This document shows positions 1-9,722 of a DNA stretch of 64,000 nt, one piece after another; the stretch's first letter is position 1, and every line of letters starts with the position of its first letter. The notes under the pieces are model-generated. The model was not told where the DNA came from. It saw only the letters and a list, made by a program, of their open reading frames with translations, and searched no databases. The DNA comes from Gaiellasilicea sp963811885. GTDB lineage: Bacteria > Actinomycetota > Thermoleophilia > Gaiellales > Gaiellaceae. The stretch is taken from assembly GCA_963811885.1 (NCBI GenBank), contig CAWETB010000015.1, forward strand, positions 1,488,001-1,552,000, in the 5' to 3' direction. A program made the position numbers and the translations under genes.

Positions 1-751
1 ACGCGTGGAGGCTGACGACGAGGTCGATCTTCTCGCGCGCGTCGAAGCCGGCGATGTCACCCTGCTCGAAGCGGAGACCCTCCGTGCCGAAGCGGGCTGC
101 GAGCGCCGAGCACGCGTCGATGACGTCCTCCTTGAGATCGAGCCCTACGATCTCCACGTCGCGGCCACGCAGCTCGGTCAGCAAGTGGTGAATCGCGAAG
201 GTGAGATACGACTTGCCGCAGCCGAAGTCGACGACGCGGAGCGTCCCATCGGTCCGGAGTGAGGGGACGACGTCGTCGACCAGCTCGAGGAAGCGGTTGA
301 CCTGGCGGAACTTGTCGTAGTGGCTGCTCCGCACCTTGCCGTCCGGTGTCATCACGCCTAGCTCGACGAGGAACGGCACCGGTGTGCCTTCCTCGAGCAG
401 GTACTGCTTGCGCCGGTCGTGGTCGCGCGGTGCAGCCGCCCGGGTCGGCGGGCGCCGCAGCACGGTCTCGCCGAGCACCTGCCAGTCGGCGTCGGCGGTC
501 TGCAGCAGCCCCTGGCCATAGTCCGCAAGCAGGAGGCCCAGGCGCTCGCGCGCCCCGTCGGCGCCGAGGTTGTCGTGTATCACCCGGTCGGCGAGCTGAG
601 ACGTGAACTGGAATGCCTTCTCGTTACGCAGGTCGACGGGCTCGACGGTCACTTTCCGGGGCAGGTCGGCCGAACGCGGCTTCGACAGAACCGCGCGGAG
701 CAGCGCATCGTCCTGAAAGACGTCGTTCAGCAGGTCGTCGAGCGGAGCCAT
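1..751 (-). CDS. SAM-dependent methyltransferase, cut by the left edge
   Basis: The frame starts at ATG 751 and stays open for 250 codons to base 1, so the C-terminus is missing. The class I methyltransferase motif DFGCGKSYL lies at about residues 175-183, followed by an acidic strand end (GLDLKED) that would hold the ribose of S-adenosylmethionine. The long N-terminal region before the Rossmann fold and the GCGKSYL loop resemble the Methyltransf_32 (METTL25/RRNAD1-like) group; the substrate is unknown. It lies downstream of the FAD oxidoreductase on the same strand with a 58-base gap holding a compound palindrome. The family call is firm, the subfamily tentative. Confidence 0.8.
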   Translation of the reverse strand, partial: MAPLDDLLNDVFQDDALLRAVLSKPRSADLPRKVTVEPVDLRNEKAFQFTSQLADRVIHDNLGADGARERLGLLLADYGQGLLQTADADWQVLGETVLRRPPTRAAAPRDHDRRKQYLLEEGTPVPFLVELGVMTPDGKVRSSHYDKFRQVNRFLELVDDVVPSLRTDGTLRVVDFGCGKSYLTFAIHHLLTELRGRDVEIVGLDLKEDVIDACSALAARFGTEGLRFEQGDIAGFDAREKIDLVVSLHA

Positions 752-772
752 CGACAGCCATCTTGTCTGCTC

Positions 773-803
773 GGGACATGTCCTAGGGACTGTCCCTGGG
801 ACA
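773..803. repeat. compound palindrome in the gap before the methyltransferase
   Basis: Two perfect palindromes are interleaved here: GGACATGTCC at 774-783 and AGGGACTGTCCCT at 785-797, followed by a further GGGACATG. The block sits between the stop of the FAD oxidoreductase and the start of the methyltransferase. It could be an operator, a transcription stop or a short dispersed repeat. The GGGAC...GTCCC arms resemble DevR/DosR-type boxes but no second copy was seen in the window. Confidence 0.55.
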
Positions 804-809
804 TGGCGC

Positions 810-2168
810 TTACAGCCCGGCCGCCTCGAGCAGGTTCAACCAGAGCTCACTCCGCGTCGGGAAGCACGGGACGGCGTGGGCGAGCCGGTCGAGCGGGACC
901 TCGCCGATGACGGCGATCGTCGCCGCATGCAGCATCTCGCCGACCTCGAAGCCGACGAAGGTGGCGCCGGCGATCACCCCGTTGGCGTCGTCGAGCACGA
1001 GCCGCGAGGTCCCGGGCGTGTTGCGGCCGACGAAGCTCCCGCCCGCGGTGCCGTTCGTGGGCACGTCGACGGCCCGAACGACCATCCCGGCCGCCTCCGC
1101 CGAGCCGAGCGTGTGGCCGACGGCCGCGACCTGCGGGTCGGTGAAGATCACGCGCGGCGAAAGCGGGCCGTCGGAGCGCACCGTGACGCTCTTGCCGAGG
1201 ATCGCGTCCGCGGCGAGGCGCCCCTGGTACTTGCCCATGTGCGTCAACAGCGCCCGCCCGTTCGCGTCGCCGATCGCATAGAGCCAGTCGTGCCGCGGCG
1301 AGCGGAGGTTCGAGCCGACCTCGACCGGCTTGCCCGGCTCGAGCCCGACCGTCTCGAGCCCGATCTCCGACGTGTTCACCTGGCGCCCGACCGCGACGAG
1401 CAGCTCTGCACCCCGCGCGCTGGGCCCATCCGCAAGCTCGACGACGACCTCGTCGCCCTCGCGCGACACAGCGACCGCGCGGCTCTCCGTCCGCACCTCG
1501 ACACCGGCCTCGACGAGCGCAGCAGCCACCTCCGCCGAGGCGAACGGCTCCTCCCGCACGATCACGCGGGCTGCGCCTTCGAGCAGTACGACGTCCGTGC
1601 CGAGCGACGACCACGCCTGCGCCAGCTCGACGCCGACGACGCCGCCGCCGAGGATGACGAGGCTTTCGGGCGCCTTGGTCGCCGTCGTCGCCTCCCGGTT
1701 TCCCCAGGGGCGGGCCTCGGCCAGGCCGGGGATCGGCGGCATCGCAGGGCCGCTGCCGGTCGCAACCACGACCGCCTGCCGCGCCACCAGCACGTCGTCC
1801 TCCACCTGAACCCGCCGCTCGCCGTCGAGCCGCCCGTGCCCGCGGATGAGCGTCACCCCGCGCTCCTCGAGCCAGGGCACCTGCGAGGAGTCGTCGCGAT
1901 CGTGGATCACCTCGTCGCGCCGCGCGAGCACCGCCGCGACGTCCAAACCCTCCGCCCGGAGCCCCGGCACCCGCGCCGTCTCGGCCAGCAGCTCACCCGG
2001 GCGCAGCAGCGACTTCGAGGGCATGCATGCGTAGTAGGAGCACTCGCCGCCGACGAGGTGCTGCTCGACGACGGCGACCTCGAGCCCGGCCTCGCCGAGC
2101 CGACCGGCGGCGACTTCACCGGCCGGGCCGGCACCGAGCACGATGACGTCGAAGCTCCTTTCGGCCAC
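810..2168 (-). CDS. FAD/NAD(P)-dependent disulfide oxidoreductase (lipoamide-dehydrogenase-like)
   Basis: About 452 residues, the usual length of the family. An N-terminal FAD-binding GAGPAG motif (residues 12-17) is followed by a CxxxxC redox pair at C43 and C48 in GGECSYYACMPSK. A second dinucleotide-binding motif GGGVVGVELAQ lies mid-protein, and the FAD-contacting YAIGDANG and a C-terminal dimer domain follow. The C-terminal HPT motif that carries the catalytic His in lipoamide dehydrogenase reads CFPTRSE, so that His is replaced by Phe. A true E3 role is therefore unlikely, and a reductase for another disulfide or a quinone is possible. The start is GTG 2168 or GTG 2183; the open frame further upstream overlaps the divergent flavin reductase and is not used. 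Confidence 0.85.
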   Translation of the reverse strand: MAERSFDVIVLGAGPAGEVAAGRLGEAGLEVAVVEQHLVGGECSYYACMPSKSLLRPGELLAETARVPGLRAEGLDVAAVLARRDEVIHDRDDSSQVPWLEERGVTLIRGHGRLDGERRVQVEDDVLVARQAVVVATGSGPAMPPIPGLAEARPWGNREATTATKAPESLVILGGGVVGVELAQAWSSLGTDVVLLEGAARVIVREEPFASAEVAAALVEAGVEVRTESRAVAVSREGDEVVVELADGPSARGAELLVAVGRQVNTSEIGLETVGLEPGKPVEVGSNLRSPRHDWLYAIGDANGRALLTHMGKYQGRLAADAILGKSVTVRSDGPLSPRVIFTDPQVAAVGHTLGSAEAAGMVVRAVDVPTNGTAGGSFVGRNTPGTSRLVLDDANGVIAGATFVGFEVGEMLHAATIAVIGEVPLDRLAHAVPCFPTRSELWLNLLEAAGL

Positions 2169-2207
2169 AGCCGAGTCTGACACATGCTCGTATGCGACGA
2201 TTCCGGC

Positions 2208-2696
2208 GTGAGCACGACGGTCGACGCGCAGGAGCTCCGCCGGCTGATGGCGAGCTGGGCGACCGGCGTCGCGGTCGTCACGAGTCGCGACGACTCGGGC
2301 CATCGCGGCGCGACGACGAACGCCCTCACGTCCCTCTCGCTCGATCCGCCGCTCGTCCTCGTGGCGCTCGACCACGGCTCGAACACGTTGGAGGCGGTCC
2401 GCAACTCGGGCCGCTTCTGCATCAACGTCCTCGCCGCCGACCAGGAGGAGATCGCCCGCCGCTTCGCGACGAAGGCGAGCGGCGAGGAGAAGCTCGCGGG
2501 CGTCCCGCACGAGCTCGTCGACGGCGTCCCTGTGCTCGCCGGCGCGGTCGCCTGGCTCGCGTGCGAGCTCGACGGGGAGCTGGCCGGCGGCGACCACACG
2601 ATCCTGCTCGGCCGGCCCCTCGAAGCCGGATCCGACCCAGCCGCTCAGCCGCTCGTCTTCTACGGCCGCCGCTTCCACGCAGGCACCTTCGACTGA
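2208..2696 (+). CDS. flavin reductase domain protein
   Basis: A 162-residue protein of the flavin reductase-like FMN-binding domain (PF01613 type). It has the characteristic opening LMASWATGVAVVTS, then TTNALTSLSLDPPLVL and a central GRFCINVL segment, and ends near YGRRFH. Such proteins supply reduced FMN to monooxygenases or reduce flavin with NAD(P)H. GTG 2208 gives the usual N-terminus; ATG 2184 is in frame but would abut the divergent oxidoreductase start. The divergent pairing with an FAD enzyme suggests related redox work, but no monooxygenase partner is present. Confidence 0.85.
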   Translation: MSTTVDAQELRRLMASWATGVAVVTSRDDSGHRGATTNALTSLSLDPPLVLVALDHGSNTLEAVRNSGRFCINVLAADQEEIARRFATKASGEEKLAGVPHELVDGVPVLAGAVAWLACELDGELAGGDHTILLGRPLEAGSDPAAQPLVFYGRRFHAGTFD

Positions 2697-2719
2697 CGCG
2701 GCCCACAGTCTTCACCCGT

Positions 2720-2736
2720 TCACCCCGTCGGGGTGA
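2720..2736. promoter_or_regulatory. 17-bp palindrome (P17), perfect arms
   Basis: TCACCCCGTCGGGGTGA has perfect 7-base arms and sits in the 80-base gap before the small gene at 2777; its centre is 49 bases before that GTG. A weak -10-like AAGTGT starts 23 bases after it. This is one member of the P17 family described in the findings. Confidence 0.7.
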
Positions 2737-2776
2737 CGCCTTCTCACTCCCCCGCCGGGAAGTGTCCAGTCCAACG

Positions 2777-3037
2777 GTGCAAGGGAACGAGCTGACGACG
2801 GAACGCTACGAGATCCGGGTCAAAGGTCGAGTGAGCGAAGAGACAGCATTCGCATTCGACGGCCTGAGCGTCGACGTGCGCCCTGTGGAGACGGTGCTGC
2901 ACGGAGAGATCACCGACCAGGCAGCGCTCCACGGGCTGCTCGACCGCGTCGCCGATCTCGGCCTCGAGCTGATCGAAGTGCGTCGGCTCCCTGACGCTCC
3001 AACCGACTCGCCGGCGACATCGGGCGCGCCGCGATGA
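2777..3037 (+). CDS. small conserved protein of unknown function
   Basis: An 86-residue acidic protein with no signal peptide or membrane segment. It looks like a compact alpha/beta domain, with FDGLSVDVRPVETVLHG followed by a helix ALHGLLDRVADLGLELIEV. It starts at GTG 2777 behind a P17 palindrome and overlaps the next gene by ATGA at 3034-3037, so the two are probably translationally coupled. Its job may be tied to that membrane protein. I do not recognise a named family. Confidence 0.65.
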   Translation: MQGNELTTERYEIRVKGRVSEETAFAFDGLSVDVRPVETVLHGEITDQAALHGLLDRVADLGLELIEVRRLPDAPTDSPATSGAPR

Positions 3038-4177
3038 CCCGGATGCTCATCGCCCGGATCCTCGTCGTGCTGGCCACGCTCTTCGCGGTCGTGGGCCTGC
3101 TCGCCGGCTACGTGCGCTACCAGGCGCTCGACAACGAGACCTTCAGCAACACGGCCGCCGATCTCATCACCGACGACGAGGTCCGCGCTCAGATCGGGCT
3201 CTCGCTCGTCGACGCGCTCTATTCCAACGTGGACGTCACGGCCGCGCTCGAAGCTCGGCTGCCTCCGGATCAGAAGGCGCTCGCCGGGCCGATCGCCGCC
3301 GCCACCAGGGCGCTCGCCGACCGCGCTGCCGCCCGCGTGCTCGAGCGTCCGCGGGCGCAGGAGCTCTGGGTGAGGTCGCTCACGACGACACACGAGCAGC
3401 TGCTGCGCGTGCTCAACGACGACCTGACGAACGTCCAGACGGAGGGCGGCGTCGTCGTCCTCAACCTCAGGCCCCTCGTGGTCCAGCTCGGCGACCAGGT
3501 CGCGATCGTCGGCCGCGTCGCCGAACGGCTCCCGGCCGATGCGGGTCGGATCGAGATCATGGACGCGAAGCAGCTGGAGACGGCGCAGGACGTGACCTCG
3601 TTGCTGGACACCCTCGGTCGCTTCATCTGGTTCCTTCCGCTCGGCGCTCGCCGCGCTCGCGATCTGGCTCGCGGGCGACCGACGGCGCTCGATCGTCCGG
3701 TCGCTCGCCATCGGGGCGATCGTCGCCGCCTTGCTGGTCCTCGTCGCCCGCAGCGTCGCAGGCAACTACGTCGTCGACAACCTCGTCAAGACGGAGTCGG
3801 TGAGGCCGGCTGCGAGCGACACCTGGGACATCCTCACAGCGCTTCTCCGCGACGGAGCCCGGACGCTCCTCGGAGTCGGGATCGTGCTCCTGGTCGGCGT
3901 CTGGCTCGTCGGGCCCGGCGCCAGGGCAACGGCTCTTCGGGCGCGCTTGGCGCCGTGGCTCGAGCGGCCGGAGATCGCGTACGGCGCCGCGGCGCTCGCG
4001 CTGGTGCTGCTCGTCTGGTGGGGACCGACGGAGCAGACCCGCCGCTGGCAGGTGGTGCTGCTGTTCGCGGTGCTGCTCGGCCTCGGCGTCGCCGCGCTGG
4101 CCAGAGCGGCGCGAGCGGACCAGAACGCCGTGGGCGGTCCAGGCGACGCTCCCACGCCACTGCCGCCGCCGGCCTGA
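3034..4177 (+). CDS. integral membrane protein, frame broken near 3640
   Basis: The N-terminal part (from ATG 3034) has one membrane helix (residues about 5-27), then a long extracytoplasmic segment with LITDDEVRAQIGLSLVDAL and repeated Ala/Leu-rich helices. Around base 3640 the frame changes, and the protein continues in another frame with three further hydrophobic helices (AIGAIVAALLVLVA, GIVLLVGVWLVG, AALALVLLVWW). It ends at TGA 4175-4177. The total of about 380 residues fits a four-helix actinobacterial membrane protein of unknown function. It is coupled to the preceding small gene by a 4-base overlap. Confidence 0.65.
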
Positions 4178-4188
4178 GCGCCGCTCAG
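4174..4188. terminator. short hairpin between convergent genes
   Basis: CTGAGC-GCC-GCTCAG forms a six-base stem with a three-base loop exactly where the plus-strand membrane protein and the minus-strand histidine kinase end. Both stop codons overlap the stem. There is no T-run, so it is a weak terminator candidate. Confidence 0.4.
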
Positions 4189-6008
4189 ACCGGGATCTGA
4201 CCGGCGACGCAGGTGCCGCGACCGGCTGATGAGTCGATCCGGATTGCTCCGCCGACGGCCGAGAGCCGATCGGCCAGGTTCGTGAGCCCGGTGCCGCGCT
4301 CGACCCGTGCCGGCTCGAAGCCCTGGCCGTCGTCCTCGACGCGGAAGCGAAGCTCGCCGTCGGCGTCCGAGAGCCAGATGCTCGCCGACGCTCCAGGCCC
4401 GGCGTGTTTCGCGGCATTCTGGAGCGCTTCGAGGCAGCAGTAGTAGACGGCGAGCTCGACGGCACCCGAATGGCGGCGCAGGCCCTCGTCCGTGATGCTC
4501 ACGGGGATGGCGGCGGTCTGGACCGCCGAGCGCAGCGCGGCGGCGAGGCCGTACTGGGCGAGCACCTGCGGGTAGATGCCGCGCGCGACGCTCTGGAGCT
4601 CGTCGAGCGCCTCGTCGAGCTCCCGCTCGAGCTGCTCGACAATCGGCTGCTCCTCCGGAGGGAGCTGCTCGCCCGCGAGGCTGAGATGCACCCGCAGGGC
4701 GACGAGCCGCTGCTGCGCGGTGTCGTGCAGATCGCGTCCGATCCGGCGCCGCTCCGCATCCGCGGCGGCGAGCGCCCGAGCCTGGGAGGCGCGCAGTTGC
4801 CCCTCGAGCCGGCCGGTCTCGACCGCGAGCAGGGTTGCCACCCCGGCCGCGTCGACGAGCTCGGGATTCTCCGCGAGCGCCTCGTCTGCGTCGAGCGCCG
4901 CCACCGGGATGCCGTCGCGTGTGACCTCCCGCCATTGCCGTCCGGAACCCTCGGGCGGATGCGCGAGCTCTCCGCCGTCGGCGTCACGGAACTGCCCCGC
5001 GTCCGGGTCCCAGTAGCCGAGTCGCAGCGAGGGGTCGTCGAGAGCCTCGGCCACGATCGTGTGCCAGCCTTCGGGCGTGGGCCGGTTCGCGAGCTCGCTC
5101 AGCAGCTGGCGGAACGCCTGGCCGGCGAAGAGGTCGGCCTGCACGAGCGCAATCGCGAACCCGAGCGGGAACAGGATCCACATGCCGAGGAGCAGCCAGG
5201 AAAGCGTGTTGAACGTGCTCTCGCCCACTCCGACCACGAGCACGGCGAAGTAGAAGACGAACAGCGACGGCACGAGCAGCAGTGAGGACGCGGCGACCTG
5301 GGCGAGCGTCCGCCGCTGCGGTCGCGTGGCCGCGCGGAAGCGCCGGATCCAGACGGCGGCGATGCCCGCGACGACAGCAAGCCCGACGTAGGTGACGAAC
5401 GTCGCCAGCCTGTCGAGCAGCTGCGGCTCCGACGAGATCAGGAATGGATTCTCGGGGCAGGCGGCGGCGCAGGCGGAGAGCGGCCCCTCGCCGACGAGCA
5501 CCGGCGAGAAGAAGAGCGAGGCGCCGAAGAAGAGCGTCAGGATGAAGACCAGCGTCGCGAGCAGCCGGCGGTCGGCCGTGTGCCGCAGCCGGCCGGTCGA
5601 AAAGGCGAGGCAGAGGTACAGGCTCATGGCGATCAACGGCGCCGTGCCGAGCGTGCCGAGGCTGAAGATGACCGGCACATCCGATCCCTGCCACGAGATC
5701 GGCCACGACATGTAGCCGAGCGCGACGAGCAGCGGGCCGAGCCGGCTGGCCGGGCGGCGCCGCCACCAGACGAGCCCGACGAGCACCGGGGCTGCGACCA
5801 GATACGTCCAGTAGGCCCCCGCTCCACCTGGATGGGCGAGGTGATCACTTGTGACGCCCAGCAGGAGCGACGAGACTGCGACCGGCAGCAGGAGCACAGT
5901 GGCTACCCCTCGCGCGCTCGCGGGGAACAGCGCGCGCACGGAGCGCACAGGCGCCCCTTCGACCTCAGCGGCACCGGAAGGGGCGAAGGCCTCCGGACTC
6001 GTCACCAC
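4185..6008 (-). CDS. NarL-type sensor histidine kinase (HK1)
   Basis: 607 residues from GTG 6008 (GTG 6005 also possible). The N-terminal half holds about seven hydrophobic helices (residues 33-290). Between two of them is a Cys-containing loop, C179-x3-C183-P-x-N. A GAF-like linker follows, then the dimerisation/phosphoacceptor helix with His427 in RDLHDTAQQRLVAL. The ATPase domain has the N-box EALQNAAKHA, G1 DDGQGF and G2 GTGLTNLADRL. This is the HisKA_3 class that pairs with NarL/LuxR regulators, and the divergent regulator at 6118 is the obvious partner. The stimulus is unknown. The same Cys loop recurs in the second kinase at 21243-23044. Confidence 0.9.
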   Translation of the reverse strand: MVTSPEAFAPSGAAEVEGAPVRSVRALFPASARGVATVLLLPVAVSSLLLGVTSDHLAHPGGAGAYWTYLVAAPVLVGLVWWRRRPASRLGPLLVALGYMSWPISWQGSDVPVIFSLGTLGTAPLIAMSLYLCLAFSTGRLRHTADRRLLATLVFILTLFFGASLFFSPVLVGEGPLSACAAACPENPFLISSEPQLLDRLATFVTYVGLAVVAGIAAVWIRRFRAATRPQRRTLAQVAASSLLLVPSLFVFYFAVLVVGVGESTFNTLSWLLLGMWILFPLGFAIALVQADLFAGQAFRQLLSELANRPTPEGWHTIVAEALDDPSLRLGYWDPDAGQFRDADGGELAHPPEGSGRQWREVTRDGIPVAALDADEALAENPELVDAAGVATLLAVETGRLEGQLRASQARALAAADAERRRIGRDLHDTAQQRLVALRVHLSLAGEQLPPEEQPIVEQLERELDEALDELQSVARGIYPQVLAQYGLAAALRSAVQTAAIPVSITDEGLRRHSGAVELAVYYCCLEALQNAAKHAGPGASASIWLSDADGELRFRVEDDGQGFEPARVERGTGLTNLADRLSAVGGAIRIDSSAGRGTCVAGQIPV

Positions 6009-6117
6009 GGCTTGAGTCTGGCGATTGCAGGGGAAATCCGCAAACCGGTGGCGTCTGCTGGTGTCAATCTGGTGAACACGCGGTAGCCGTCTCCTCGCGG
6101 GGTAGATTTCGAGGAGG

Positions 6118-6807
6118 ATGGAAGCCGAGCTCAGAATCGCTCTCGCCGACGACTCGTACCTGATGCGCGAGGCGATCGGGCAGGTCTTGGGCGGGCTGGA
6201 AGGGATCGAGGTTGTGGCCGTGTGCAACGACGGCGACTCACTGCTCGAGGCGGTCGACCGCGAGCAGCCCGACGTCGTCGTCACCGACCTGCGGATGCCC
6301 CCCGCGGGTGACGGTGAGGGCATCCGGGTCGCGCACCGGCTCCGGGAGACGCATCCGGAGCTCGGCGTCATCGTGCTCAGCCAGTTCGCCGAGCCCCACC
6401 ACGGCGCTGCGCTGATGGCGAACGGCGCCGAGGGTCGTGCCTACCTGCTGAAGGACCGAGTCCACGACAGCGAGGAGCTCCGCACGGCGATCGAGATCGT
6501 CGCCCGCGGCGGCTCGATGATCGATCCGCGCATGATGGAGCTGCTCCTGAGCGCACAGGGCCGTCGCCATGACTCGCCCCTGAACGAGCTGACGCCGCGG
6601 GAACGAGACGTCCTCGCGGGCATGGCCCAGGGCAAGAGCAACGCGGCGATCGCACACAGCCTGGTCGTGACGACGCGGGCGGTCGAGAAGCACGTCGGCT
6701 CGATCTTTCTCAAGCTGGGGCTGCCGGACGAGTCGGTCGTCAGCAGGCGCGTTTCGGCCGTTCTCCTCTATCTCGGTGAGGCTCCGCCCGACAGCGCAGT
6801 CAGGTAG
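6118..6807 (+). CDS. NarL/LuxR-family response regulator (RR1)
   Basis: 229 residues. The receiver domain has the acidic pair DD (residues 11-12), phospho-acceptor D57 in VVVTDLRMPP and Lys in YLLKDRV. The LuxR-type helix-turn-helix covers about residues 155-215, with LTPRERDVLAGMAQGKSNAAIA and VEKHVGSIFLKLGL. Start ATG 6118 has a strong GAGGAGG ribosome site directly before it. It is divergent from the kinase HK1 across a 109-base gap and precedes a STAND-type regulator, so the three probably form one signalling module. It is a close paralogue of RR2 at 13075. Confidence 0.92.
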   Translation: MEAELRIALADDSYLMREAIGQVLGGLEGIEVVAVCNDGDSLLEAVDREQPDVVVTDLRMPPAGDGEGIRVAHRLRETHPELGVIVLSQFAEPHHGAALMANGAEGRAYLLKDRVHDSEELRTAIEIVARGGSMIDPRMMELLLSAQGRRHDSPLNELTPRERDVLAGMAQGKSNAAIAHSLVVTTRAVEKHVGSIFLKLGLPDESVVSRRVSAVLLYLGEAPPDSAVR

Positions 6808-6961
6808 AGCCGAGGTGCACGCCCGCGCGACTGTCGTGTCAGCACGCGGTCGGAATGCCTGCGTGCCCCCTTGGGAGTTCCAGGAGATGTGGAAGACTCG
6901 TAGCCAGCCGGGCAAACTCGGCCGTCCAACCCCAAGACCCCAGGGGGACGATGCATACGGG

Positions 6962-9632
6962 ATGCCGTCGAAACACACCCGTACGCCTACGGCTCGCCGA
7001 CGCCCGGCCGTGCCGTTTCCGGCTGCGAAGCTCCTCCCGCCTGCGCCGCCGGCGCGCCTGGTCGACCGCCCGCGGCTGCATGAGCTGATCGAGCGCGGGA
7101 CGAATGGGCTGGTGACGCTCCTCTCGGCGCACGCAGGCTCGGGGAAGACGGTGCTGTTGTCGTCGTGGGCCGCGGAGGCCGAGCCTCGGCGCATCGCCTG
7201 GCTCGGGCTCGACCGCGATGACAACTGGAGCCCTCGCTTCTGGCTCGGCGTCGAGCGCGCGCTCGCCGGCACCGGCGCACTCGATGGCACGTCGGCCAAC
7301 CCCGGCGAAGCGCGCCTGGCGCTGCAGATCGCCGACCGTCTCGAGGGTCGCGACGAGCCCGTGGTGCTCGTTCTCGACGACTTCCACGAGATCGAGAGCC
7401 CGATCGTGCAACGGGAGCTGCAGACACTCATCGACCGCTCGCCAAGCGGGCTCCGGCTGGTGCTCTCGACGCGGGCGGACCCGGGCCTGCGCCTGCAGCG
7501 CCTGCGCCTGACGGACGACCTGGTCGAGATCCGGGCCGCCGAGCTCGCGTTCACCCTGGACGAGTGCGGCGAGGCGCTGGAGCCGTTCGCGACCGATCTC
7601 GCCGAGGGCGACGTCCAGGCGCTGTGCGATCGCACCGAGGGCTGGGCCGCAGGGATTCGTCTCGCCGCGCTCTCGCTCGCCTCGGAATCGGATCGCGCCG
7701 GCTTTCTGCGCCGTTTCGCCGGCGACGATCGCGCGGTGGCCGACTACCTGCTGAACGAGATTCTCGACCGGCAGCCCGACCGCCTGCGCGAGTTCCTGCT
7801 CCGGACCTCGGTGCCGGACACGATCAGCGCCGAGCTGGCCGACGCGTTGACCGGCCGGCGGGACGGCGGCCGAGTGCTGGCCGAGCTCGCGGCGGCGAAC
7901 TTCCTCGTGTCCGGCTACGTCGGGTCCGAGGTTCGGTACCGCTATCACGGGCTACTGCTGGAGTTCCTCCGCACGCAGCTGCGCCGCACGCGTCCGCACG
8001 ACCTCGGCCTGCTGCAGCGCCTCAGTGCGCGCTGGCACTGGACGGCGCACGAGCCTGTGCCGGCGTTCCGGGACGCGCTCGCCGGCGGTGACTGGGATCT
8101 CGCGGACGAGATCGCCGCCGACGCATGGCATGCCGTCGGCTACGAGGCGGCCGGTGAGGAGCACGCCGCGCTCCTCCAGCTCTCGCCGGAGGCGGCCGAG
8201 GGTCGGCCGAGCCTCTGCGTCCTGAGCGCATTCGCGAGCCTCGCGAGCGGGGATCGCCAGGAGGCGGAGCGACGGCTGGCCGCGGCCGACGAGTCCCTCG
8301 ACGCGGTGGAGGCGTTCGGCGGCGAGCGCGTTCTCAGGCTCCAGGCCGGTGCGGCACTCGCGCAGCTCGACGGCGACTACGAGCTCCTCGAGGCGATCGC
8401 ATCCGGTCTCGTCGAAGCACCGGCTGCCAGCGGCTTCGACGCGACGACCCGCACCGCAGCCCAGGGCGCATTCGCGCTCGCGCATCTCGGCGCGGCAAGA
8501 TCCGCGCGCGGGGAGCTGGACGAGGCGGACGCACTGCTGGGAGCTGCGCTCGACCTCTCCCGACGCGCCGGTCTCCGGACGATGGCGGCGAGCGTGCTCG
8601 GCGAGCTGGCGCTGCTGGAGGCCGGCCGCGGCCGCCTCCGGCGGTCGGCGGAGCTGGCGACCGACGCTGTCGAGGACGCAGAGCTGGGCGGCCTGTCTGC
8701 AGGCACACCGCTCGTCGGCGCGGAGCTCGCGCTCGGCTGGACGCACCTCCTCTGGGACGACCTCACCGCAGCCGAGCACCATCTCGATCGCGCAGCGGCC
8801 GCCGCCGACGTCGCCGGTGATCGCCGGGGACGGCTCGCGGCCGCCGCACTGTTGTCGCTCGCCCGCGGCGCTCGAGGCCCGCGTGAGGCAGGAGCCGCCC
8901 TGGCCGAGCTGCGCGGCAGGTCGATCGACCTCGACGGGTGGCGGCCGCCGCAGGCGCTGGCCCCGATCCTGGAGACGGCAGAGGCGCGACTGCTCGCCGC
9001 GCGCGGCGACCTGGAGGCGGCGCACGCCGCGCTCGACCGAAAGGCGGCTCAGATCGGCGACACACCGGCGATCTCATTGCTCCGCGCCAGGCTCTTGCTC
9101 GCCGAGGGCGAGCCCGAAGCCGCGCTCGCGATCCTCGAGCGCCGACCAGCAGACGAGCTGGACTCCTTCGGCCTCCGGATCGAGGCCTGCGTGCTGACCG
9201 CAGTCGCGCTGCACACGCTGCACGACGACGACCGGGCCGGCACGGCGATCGAGCGCGCGCTGGAGCTCGCAGGGCCGAACAGCCACCGGCGGCCGTTCCT
9301 GGACTGCGGGTCAGCCGTTCAGGTGCTGCTCGAGCAGCGGATCAGGTGGGGTACCGCGTACCGCTCGTTCGCCGGGCGAGCTCCTGGCGGCGTTCCGCCA
9401 GCGCGCCCCCAGCGTCGCAGTGACGAGAGCCGAGCTGCTGGAGCCGCTCAGCGGGCGCGAGCAGTCGGTGCTCCGCTTCCTCCCGACGATGATGTCCAAC
9501 GCGGAGATCGCCGGCGAGCTCTTCGTCACGTCGAACACGGTCAAGACCCATCTCAAGAGCATCTACCGGAAGCTCGCCGTCTCGCGGCGGCGCGATGCGG
9601 TCGAACGGGCCCGTGAGCTCGAGCTGCTCTGA
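6962..9632 (+). CDS. MalT-type STAND LuxR regulator, frame broken near 9378
   Basis: About 890 residues if the frame is repaired. The order is a Walker A AHAGSGKT (residues 57-64), a Walker B-like VVLVLDDFHEI, a winged-helix region, then many helical TPR-like repeats rich in Ala/Leu/Glu. A LuxR helix-turn-helix (LSGREQSVLRFLPTMMSNAEIA, then VKTHLKSIYRKL split here only for reading) closes the protein. At about 9377-9381, in CGCCGGGCGAGCTC, the frame slips, so the DNA-binding domain is read in a different frame and ends at TGA 9632. MalT-like proteins are ligand- and ATP-dependent activators. It follows RR1 and is paralogous in design to 13859-16081. Confidence 0.85.
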
Positions 9633-9647
9633 GCGGCGGCTCGCCGA

Positions 9648-9664
9648 TCACCCCGAGCGGGTGA
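9648..9664. promoter_or_regulatory. 17-bp palindrome (P17)
   Basis: TCACCCCGAGCGGGTGA, six-base perfect arms, lies 16 bases after the STAND regulator stop and ahead of the SHOCT gene at 9723. A -10-like GAGCAT starts 23 bases after it, followed by a leader carrying a GAGGAG ribosome site. Confidence 0.7.
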
Positions 9665-9722
9665 CGCAGCCCCACCCCGCGCTTCAGGAGCATCGGCTGG
9701 GACACCGAGAGGAGACACGCGC

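Noticed and set aside
785..797. AGGGACTGTCCCT as a DevR/DosR box
   Set aside because: Resembles half of the motif only, has no second copy, and lies before a methyltransferase; kept as an unassigned palindrome.
876..2180. Long plus-strand frame opposite the FAD oxidoreductase
   Set aside because: Arg/Pro/Ala-rich shadow of a high-GC gene; the minus strand carries all family motifs.
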